A DNA stretch of 64,000 nucleotides. Source: Inia geoffrensis (Eukaryota; Chordata; Mammalia; Artiodactyla; Iniidae). The stretch lies in assembly GCA_036417435.1 (NCBI GenBank), contig CM070910.1, positions 18,975,501-19,039,500 on the forward strand, given 5' to 3'. This document shows, in pieces, positions 55,815-64,000 of the stretch; within the stretch, counting starts at the first letter, position 1, and every line of letters starts with the position of its first letter. A model generated the notes under the pieces. The model was not told the DNA's origin and did not search any database. It saw nothing but the letters and a program-made list of their open reading frames with translations. Made by a program: the position numbers and the translations under genes.

Positions 55815-58800
55815 CTAGGTATTTGATTTTTATGGTACTACTACAATTGGTGTACTTGAAAAAATTTTAAATTATTTTTTGCCAGTATAGAGAAATGCTA
55901 TTGATATCTGTGTTTCAGCCTCGTATCCTGCAAGCTTTCCAAATTTACTTATTAATTCTAATTTCTTATAAATTCTTTTGAGCTTTCTATGTATGCAATC
56001 ACATTATTAATAAAACATATCTTACATTTTATCTCCATCTGTTTCACTCCTGGGTCTACTCCTTAGTTGGGTTCAAATTTGGGTTGTGCCACATTGGCTG
56101 TGCCACTGAAACCCCTGGGGTTCTGAATTCAAGGTTACACAGCTACCAAGGACAGAGGCAGTGGCCTCCAGAGCTGGACCTGGTCCCTGCCACGTGGCAC
56201 TATGCATACAATAGCAGCCCTGCCCAACTGCTGGAGCAGTTCTATAACAGACAATGAGACATCAGTTAGGAAAAACAATTAGTTTGATGTTTATTAGTTC
56301 TGAATTTTTAGTAATATCGTCCCAGTTTGAATGTCCAAAGTGGAAACACGTAGAAAATAAATTGAAAGAATGTTGAACTCCAATAGAGTACTTTTGTTGA
56401 TGCCTATTTTTCTATTTAATTAGTACAACCTTACTGCTATGCATGTAGGTTTAGTTATGTTGCCTTTTAAAATCTAGACTCTCAGCATTAAATTCAAACT
56501 AAAAAGAAACAAAACAAGCATTCTTTTATCTCATCATAACAAGGAAATGTTTTAGGAAACATTAGTAAACATAACTGTCCCTGGAGAAAACATTCTTCTG
56601 GTTTCTTGGCTTTTGTAGCTCTCCACTGCTTCTTTTTAACTGAGAGCATTATCTATTCCATACATAATTTGATACAATCTCCATTCAGATTGAAATAGAA
56701 AGAACTGTAATCGTTTTATATTGTTAACGTATCAAGCAAAGAAAATGAAATTCATGTTACTTTAAATGACCTGAGTGTCAGATTGAGAGAAAATTAATCA
56801 GGTCTTTTTTAAAATAATGACCTCAAAGGACTAAATTGCCATCAAGTTTTCCTGAAGGCCTGGCTATTAAATTTTCTTTATGCTTGTCCAGGAAGAATTT
56901 GTGGTAAGATTCACAACAGTCCAGCCTTGTTCATACTCAAGTTTAAAATCTTTGAAGACTTTTTTTCCTCTGACTCTATACTTTCCTCTTTCCCTAAAAA
57001 TTTTCTCAGCTCACATCACGGAAAAATATGACCCCTCCATTATTTTCTATTCAATTTATTAAAATGTAAATTAACTCCCATGTAGGATGGAAAAGAAGAA
57101 AGTAAGGATCAATTACTTGAGCGTGTGTTATTGGCGAATTTCTATTGCTTAAACCCACCTGGTTTTAACATATGTGAACAATACAGACATTTTTCTAAAT
57201 ACATCATCACAATCTATTGTTAAAGAGAGAAATCCCCCAGTTACATGACACACACACAGCCGGCTCCCTGCAAATTGCTGATAATGTATAGTAAGCCTTC
57301 AATTCCCTGAAAATACAACTGCATTTTAGCTAATTCATATTTCAAAAAATTATAGTGTTATGTGAAAAACAAATGAGGACAATCCCTGGAGAGTTTAAGT
57401 GATGCTGAGGATTAGTCAGTAACAGTCAGTTGAACTGTGGGGCTCTTTGTTTCTCTACAGAGAGAAAATAAGGGCAGCTTCTCATATGCCTTTGCCTTTA
57501 TTGATCTGGCACAAAACAGTGTCATGGAGTTATAAACAACTCCCCACAGGTCTGCAATAAGCATTTGGCAGGTAATCATAGAGAAGGAGTATGTTACAGA
57601 GAGCTGGCTGCTTTAGCCAATGTGGGAAGTTAGGGTGTTGTTAAAATTCATCAGGAACCAACTCCTGTCTCAACAACCTGCTGGGTCAGAATCCTTGCCA
57701 AGCCTATTCATCTTGGTCTCTTCTAAATGCTAAGGAGGCATATCTATGCTCATAGCTCCACTCCTACTTATTTATGGGTGATAGGAAACATGCTTTCTTT
57801 TACAAATGTAAGGTAGTTCCATGATTTAATGCTATTATGGTCCATTTCAAGTTCCCTTTTGTAGTATCTCTAGTTTCATGCTTCAGTGTTTAGATTGAGC
57901 TAATAAGTCAGAGTGGATTTTGCAGAAATATAAGAACGATTTGTGAAAAATCTACTTATCTCTGACCTATTAGAGTCTACCAGTATCTTCTGATAACCAA
58001 TATAGGGTCTTGTTTATTACAAAACAAAACCTTAAAAGTTATATGGCGTTAGTATTGCAAATCCACTTTTATGATTGACTTCTGATTAATACAGTACAGT
58101 ATTTATAACTTGACAAAATGCTGTACCATTAAAAAAGTCTACTTTGGGATATATTAAGGATATCCTATCCTTCAGCCTTTTTCCTGGAATTCATATGCCA
58201 AGTGATAAAATGGAAACTTGGATTAGAAGATTTCCATGTTCTGCACAGGATTAAATACAGGTTTAAATAGAGGCCATAAGGTTTATTACCATGCCCGCAT
58301 CACCTAAGAATGAGACACACTGTGGATTTTCATGGAAGGTTCACTTCTGCAGGGCACTCTTAGTTGATATTTTACACTGATATTCTATGTACACTTAACA
58401 GCTCATGTAGACCAAAACGCTATCTGTCCCAATGTTGGTTGGGATTTCTTGAATGACATATTGGCTTTCATGTGGTGTCTCCCAACAGCATCTCTTGAAA
58501 GAATCAAATTTGGAATTCCTAAGAGCCTAATAGGAACTCATGGCTAGTGAGACTTCAATCAATATCTGTCACAGAAATTAAAAGAGTAGCTCCTAAGATT
58601 AACGTTGTCAAGCATATACAGGCAAAAAGCTTTGAACAGGGTCTATTGCTAAAACACATACAGGGTTCAGACTTTATGCAAATCTGCTTGGATATGTCAA
58701 TCACTCTGCTCAGGTTGTGAAGGGCATATTTACAGAAACAAGAATGCCAAAAATAGATTCATTAAGAAGGACTCCTTGAAAGGTCACAGGGCTGATCCAA

Positions 58801-58934
58801 ATCTATTAAAATTATATTCAGGAGTGGAATATAAGCTCTATATTCTAACTGGTAAAGTTGTTTATCATAGGGTATGGGTAAACAATGCTGAAATAGCTCT
58901 ACACATATACCAAGGTTAAAAAAATAAATGAATA

Positions 58935-59067
58935 GGGAATTCCCTCGTGGTCCAGTGGTTAGGAGTCTGAGCTTCCACTGCTGGGGGCCCACATTTGACC
59001 CCTGGTTGCAGAACTAAGATCTCACAAGCTGCGAGGCCAAAAAAACAAAAAGCAAAGCAGAAAAAAA
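58935..59067 (+). mobile_element. CHR-1-like short tRNA-derived SINE
   Basis: A different, shorter SINE on the plus strand. It opens GGGAATTCCCTCGTGGTCCA, has a tRNA-like head and a GAACTAAGATCTCACAAGCT segment, and ends with GGCCAAAAAAAC and an A-rich tail. It is the only short-type copy recognised. The target duplication is not clear because both flanks are A-rich. Confidence 0.85.
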
Positions 59068-59259
59068 TGACTAAATGGATGACAGATGATAGAATCCAAG
59101 TATATCACAGTTGGAGTGGGGAAGGTTACTGATAAGCAAAGGGGAAAAGCTAGAATAAACCATGTGGTACTGGAATCGAGGTAAAGGCATAAGTATGAAT
59201 TTAAATTTAGCTTAATATATGTACTGATGAATTAATATAGAAATAATCATACATATGTT

Positions 59260-60375
59260 TATATGTGGATTGGTATATATTTATATACTTCCCAACTCTG
59301 CCCACTGAAGCAAAAACACCCCAATCATAATGAGCATGCCCAGTGCCCAGATCTTGGATTCTAACACCATTCTCTAATAAAGAGGATCAGAATGCCTTTG
59401 GAGAAATAACCAGTTGTAGGGCTGGGGCAGGAAGTATACAAGATGAGCCTGAAACATCTTGTAGTGCCAGAAAATAAGGAAGTTGCTTAAAAAATAAAAC
59501 AATAGAGATATGTCAAAAGAACACTAGAATCAAATAAAAGACCTCCCAATGGCCCAAGATGACACAATTTGAGCAAGAAAATCAAAAATATAGTATTGGA
59601 TTATAAGCCAAAGTATAAAATATAAATACTCTTGAGTTCAACTGATATAAATAAAGAATTAAATAAAAAAATTAATGGGGAAGAGACAAATCTCTTGTAC
59701 AGAAGAATTCCAAATAATTTATGTAGCTAATCTGCCCTCAAGAAGGTAGTGCATAATTCCACACCCTTTAAGTGTGGGATGCACTTAGTGATTTGCTTTC
59801 AAAGAGTACAGTACAAGAAAAAAAGATAGAAACAGAAACTTAGTAAATGCTTCATTAGCCAGGTGATCAATGTTAATATTATCAGTGACAAATTGATAGG
59901 GTGTACTCTAGTATGTTGTGTTGAGAAAGACACTTCACCTCTGGGATCTTCCTCCCAAAACTCATAATCTCAGTCTGACAATGAGAAATACGTTTGCCAA
60001 ATTCAAATTTAGTGACACTCTACAAAATACCTGATCAGTACTCCTAAAAACTGTCAAGTTCATCAAAAACAAGGGAAATTTGAGAATTATCACAGCTGAG
60101 AGGAGCCAAAGAGGCATGAAAAAGAAATATAATGTGATACCCTGGATGAGATCCTGGAACAGAAAAAGGAAAACTGATGAAATAAGAAAAAAAAATATGG
60201 AGTTTAGTTAATAGTAATGCACCTATGTTGGCTCATTAATTGTGTCAAATGTAGCATAGCCATATGAGATGCTAACAACAGGGGAAACTGAGTGCAGGGT
60301 ATTTGAGAACTCTCTGATATACCTTTGCAACTTTTATTGGAAACTCTTCTAAAATACAAACTTTATTTTTAAAAA
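59260..60375 (+). mobile_element. Old L1M 3' end (L1MB-like)
   Basis: About 1.1 kb of diverged L1 3' UTR on the plus strand. Recognisable pieces are GAAGAATTCCAAATAATTTATG, ACTTCACCTCTGGGATCTTC, CTACAAAATACCTGATCAGT and AACTCTCTGATATACC, ending near an A-rich segment. Antisense to GRM1 and long dead. The subfamily is from memory. Confidence 0.72.
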
Positions 60376-60424
60376 ATATACAAACATTAGCATCCAACCT
60401 GGACTAGTGTCAGGTAACAAGAGG

Positions 60425-60650
60425 TAGCATGATTGAATGCTTGCTATGTGACAGGAACTTAATCAGGTGCTTTCCATATAATATCTATTCACCTCAGGAT
60501 GACTTATTAAATGGGTGATATTACTATGCCCAGCTTACTAATGGAAAATCCAAGGACTTGTCCAAGATCACACAGCTGGACAGTGGTGGTGACTAGCCTG
60601 ACACCCAGCTGACTCTAGAGCTCTCACTCTTAAGTACTATGTTGCCCTGT
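60425..60650 (+). mobile_element. MIR SINE fragment
   Basis: MIR/MIRb wording: GCTTGCTATGTGACAGGAAC, TGCCCAGCTTACTAATGGAA, TTGTCCAAGATCACACAGCT and a closing AGAGCTCTCACTCTTAAG. Confidence 0.75.
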
Positions 60651-61403
60651 CTCTTGCTCAGTTGTAACCCAAGAGTGACATTCCACTCAGCAGGCTCATG
60701 GACAGATTGCATTTGATGCTATATTAATAAATGTTCATGTGTGCAGAATGAAACTTGCCCCTGATTGTATATTATATATAATCTATAAAGAGAACATCCA
60801 CACATTTCATCACATGGTGAGGTTGTCATGATTTATTTCACATGGATGATATTGGTATAGAGGCAGAATTTTTTTTTGCATGATTTTTTCCTATAGATGC
60901 TCCATTCAACACTCCGTAGAGAAGGCTAAATCCAACAGATAAAAATCATTTGGGAGGAAACCCATCACTAAGAATCAATATTCTAGATTCTATGACCCTC
61001 AGCCACAAGAAATGATTAACTGATTCCCCAGGGTTTTATCTGAGGTTCCAGACTGCTGCAGGGTCAATTCTTCTGGGCATAAATGTAGTCCATGTGTCTA
61101 AAAAGTTGAAAGTAAATCTTCTTCTAAGGGGAAATACCCACAGAAAGTTAACTGAAGAATCTAATTAAACAAGTGGTCCTTGAGGCAGGCATACAGTCTT
61201 GGTTGGTAATATCAGTTTGGAAGCCACAACATAAGAACAGGCTTTGAGGAAGCTCCAAAGTATCACAAGGAACTGTCTCAAGCAACACCCATGCTCAGTG
61301 CCTGTAGTTAACCTATTCTGCTAACTTAGACAGCTGGGGTCAAGTCTTTGCAAATTGACTTTGCTCAAGCTTATCAAAACACACTCATCAAAAATGCACT
61401 TGA

Positions 61404-61597
61404 GGATTTCCTTGGTGGTGCAGTGGATTAGAATCTGCCTGCCAATGCAGGGGACACAGGTGTGATCCCTGGTCCGGGAAGATCCCACAAGGCCCAGAGC
61501 AACTAAGCCCGTGCACCACAACTACTGAGACTGTGCTCTACAGCCCACGAGCCACAACTACTGAGCTCACGTGCCACAACTACTGGACTGTGGGTCC
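61404..61597 (+). mobile_element. Older CHR-2-like SINE, truncated
   Basis: Opens GATTTCCTTGGTGGTGCAGT and continues through a GGTCCGGGAAGATCCCACAA segment into repeated GCCACAACTACTGAG motifs typical of the longer CHR tail. The A tail is missing, and divergence is higher than in the five minus-strand copies. Confidence 0.85.
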
Positions 61598-62204
61598 AAC
61601 TCCAAGACAGAAATTGAGGAAAGAAATCAATCACTGTGGAATTATAGGGAAGCTTCATGCAGGAGGTGGACATAAGACTGCTGTTAAATAACGGTAAGAC
61701 ACAGAGTAAAGAAAAGAGAAGGAAGAAGGGGCTTCCTATGTAGCAGAGACATTGATAGGGTGTGGACAGAGTGTGGATGAGCCAGTAAATATCCACACCT
61801 TTATTAACTTAGTTAATAAAGATGACAATAATAACAGCTATTATTCATTGAACTTTAAATAGCCAGTAGAGAGTTTTAGACTTGAAGCCATAAGCCAAAA
61901 GAAGTTCCTGTAATCTTTCAGCATTGAAGGCTCAGGCTTCTTTCTGGTACTATCACTCCTTTTTAGGACTCATCTCCTAGACGGTCGTCCAGATGTCAGT
62001 GACTATAGAAGTCTTGTTATTCCTAAGCTTGTCAGATGCAAGTACTTTCAACCTTGCTCCATCTCTTTCATGTCCACTCAACCCCAAACTTTTCTGTTCT
62101 CCAAACCTCCAAACTTTGAGCTTGGGTTATATCACCATTGAAAAGATCAAGTTATAGCATACCTGACAGAGGTCAGTAAAATGAGGCTGTTACCTTCCAT
62201 GATA

Positions 62205-62730
62205 AAAACATACCAGCAATTGGTTAAATAAACTGTCGTACATCCAGACAATGGAATATTAGTCCATGCTAAAGAGAGAGAACTATCATGACATAAAAAG
62301 ACATGAAGAAACCTTAAATGCACATTATTAAGTAAAGGAAGCCCATCTGAAAAGACTACATACTACATGATTCCAACATGTGACATTCTGGAAAAGGCAA
62401 AACTATGGAGACGGTAAAAATATCAGTGGTTGTCACAGTCTGGGGATAGGGGGCAATGAGATGAATAGGAATAGACAGGTCATTATATATTTGTACAAAC
62501 CCACAGAATGTACACCACCAAGAGTGAGTCCTAATGTAAACTAGGGACTTTGGGTGATTACGATGTGTCATAGGTTCATAAATTATAACAAATTTACTAC
62601 TCTAGTGAGGGATGTTGATCATGAGGGAGGCTGTGCATGGGGCAGGGAGTATATGGGAAATCTCTGTACCTTCCTCTCAATTTTGCTGTGAACTTAAAGC
62701 TACTCTAAAAAATAAAGTGTTTAAAAATAT
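62205..62730 (+). mobile_element. Old L1M 3' end
   Basis: The last part of ORF2 (GACAATGGAATATTAGTCCA) runs into a 3' UTR with ACTTTGGGTGATTACGATGT, GGGAGTATATGGGAAATCTC and CAATTTTGCTGTGAAC, ending at AAAAAATAAAGT. Plus strand, antisense to GRM1. Confidence 0.8.
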
Positions 62731-64000
62731 ATATACTAGTACTTAACTAATATTTGATCTGTTAAGGGTTAGAAATAAGGGAAGTTTTTACTTTTCTTGT
62801 TTGTACACAAATGTTTGTATGATTGCATATCTGATCATTTTCTTGGTATAAATTCTTTGCAGTAAAATTGCTCACTCAAGATGTTTCTTTTGACTCTTGA
62901 TACATATTGAAAATTTTTCCTCCAAAAAAACTGCACCATTTATTCTATCATCAGCTGCATATTTGAGTGTCCATTTTAACACATCCTGAACAACACTGCC
63001 TACTACCATTTTGTAAAATATTTGACAGTTTGATAGATGCAAAATTATTCCTTTTGTTTTCTTTGGTTGCTAAGGGGGAGTAAACCTTTTTAATTATTTT
63101 GAATTGTGTATTCCTAATTCCTCATTATTTTAAGTTTAAATAATGACAGTTATTGTAATATTTTCAAGTAGTTATAATTTTTTCACTTTTGTGAATTTTG
63201 TTGCAAGTAAGTACAAACTATAAGTCTGATTTACCAAGCACATCACTGTGCTGTGTCTCTAGAACAAGAATTTCCTGGCAGGAAAGTTGCTAGAAGCGGT
63301 GTTTCTGATTTCTGCCATAGCACACAGACACCCCAGAGTGCACAGTTCTATGAAAAGGCCAAGTCATGTGCAGGAAGCAATCTCAGGGTCTAGGAAACCG
63401 GCTTAACGTCTCTGCCCCTCTTTCTACATTTAGTTTAGTTCCTTTGTTTATTTTGTCCTGTGAACATTTTAGCGATATCTCTACCGAGTAATTTTGTTAA
63501 AACATTCAATTTCACTATCAGTTTGCCATATATTGGAGTGTGTAATAACATCTGATGGCCACTTATAATTTTACAACCTTAGAGGAAATTTAGTAGAAAG
63601 AAACAGGCATAGAGAAGTAAAAACATCCCTAGCATCCCTAATATCATACGGATATCTCCAGACAGAACCTGGGAAATGAGAGCCTGGGAGGGGCTGAAAC
63701 TGGGAAGTGGGCTGCCAGATCCTGCCTGCAGAAAACTAGTCTGGAAGCATAACCCTGTACCCAAGGAGTATTGCCCGGGCTACCAGATTACAAGTCTCTG
63801 GAAGGCATCGTTCTCAGAGAACACAATAATAATTGTGCCCCTGGAGTTATGCAATGTGGAATTCCCTCCTAAAACTAGGGACAGAGTCAGGCAAATAAGT
63901 TTAGCAGGAAAGCGAGAACTCATGTTGGGACTCCGGAAACAGGAAGCAATGGAAGAGCCATGCAGATCCCTGCAACCTGACAGCGGCCAGAGTCAGCACT

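Larger units (their letters stand above)
55330..56020 (-). mobile_element. L1 ORF2 fragment, minus strand, split by a SINE
   Basis: Sequence on both sides of the 55.6-kb SINE reads as antisense L1: TTTATCCCAGCAATGTTTTG on the left, then GTATAGAAATGC-like and CCTGCAAGCTTTCC-like wording on the right. It is the only L1 found in the same sense as GRM1. The part left of about 55500 (AGGTATAACTCACATATGG) may be a separate old LINE piece. Boundaries are approximate. Confidence 0.65.

Noticed and set aside
58935..59010. tRNA gene
   Set aside because: The tRNA-like head belongs to a SINE with an A-rich tail, and no intact cloverleaf is evident.

Overview
The window is mammalian nuclear DNA, most likely from a cetacean. 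It carries several copies of a tRNA-derived CHR-type SINE (ending, read on the minus strand, in A-rich tails after a GCGTACC-like 3' end) and an L1 lineage of the kind seen in whales and dolphins. I noticed no BovB or Bov-tA elements, which argues against a ruminant. It is AT-rich and intron-dominated, with no bacterial or organellar gene organisation.

The only host gene I can support is GRM1 (metabotropic glutamate receptor 1, mGluR1), on the minus strand. Four internal coding exons are present, in transcript order: 50160-49914, 45544-45376, 34319-34193 and 23239-22309. All have canonical AG/GT boundaries and matching phases. Together they encode residues 397-886 in the human mGluR1 numbering: the end of the ligand-binding domain, the cysteine-rich domain, all seven transmembrane helices and the first part of the cytoplasmic tail. 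Numbering was checked against landmarks (K409, C432/C439, N515, C657, RRKK at 877-880). Exons for residues 1-396 lie beyond the right end of the window, and the alternatively spliced tail exons lie beyond the left end.

The rest is intron filled with transposons of several ages. On the plus strand, antisense to GRM1, are a nearly full-length but dead L1 (13482-18629) with a 15-bp target duplication, two 5'-inverted L1 3' ends (30957-31401; 53785-54239), several old L1M fragments, two MaLR-type LTRs, a solo class I-like ERV LTR split by one of the inverted L1s, and a decayed ERV pol fragment with integrase signatures near 27.5-27.9 kb. On the minus strand, in the same sense as GRM1, are five young CHR SINEs, most with clear target duplications. 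Ancient MIR and L2 fragments are scattered throughout.

The window shows no new defence, mobile or regulatory system. The points most worth following are two lineage substitutions in the receptor (one next to the RRKK motif), a C12 tract 33 nt into the intron where mGluR1 isoforms diverge, the nested L1-in-LTR insertion, two twin-priming inversions, the strand segregation of transposon classes, and several exact local duplications.
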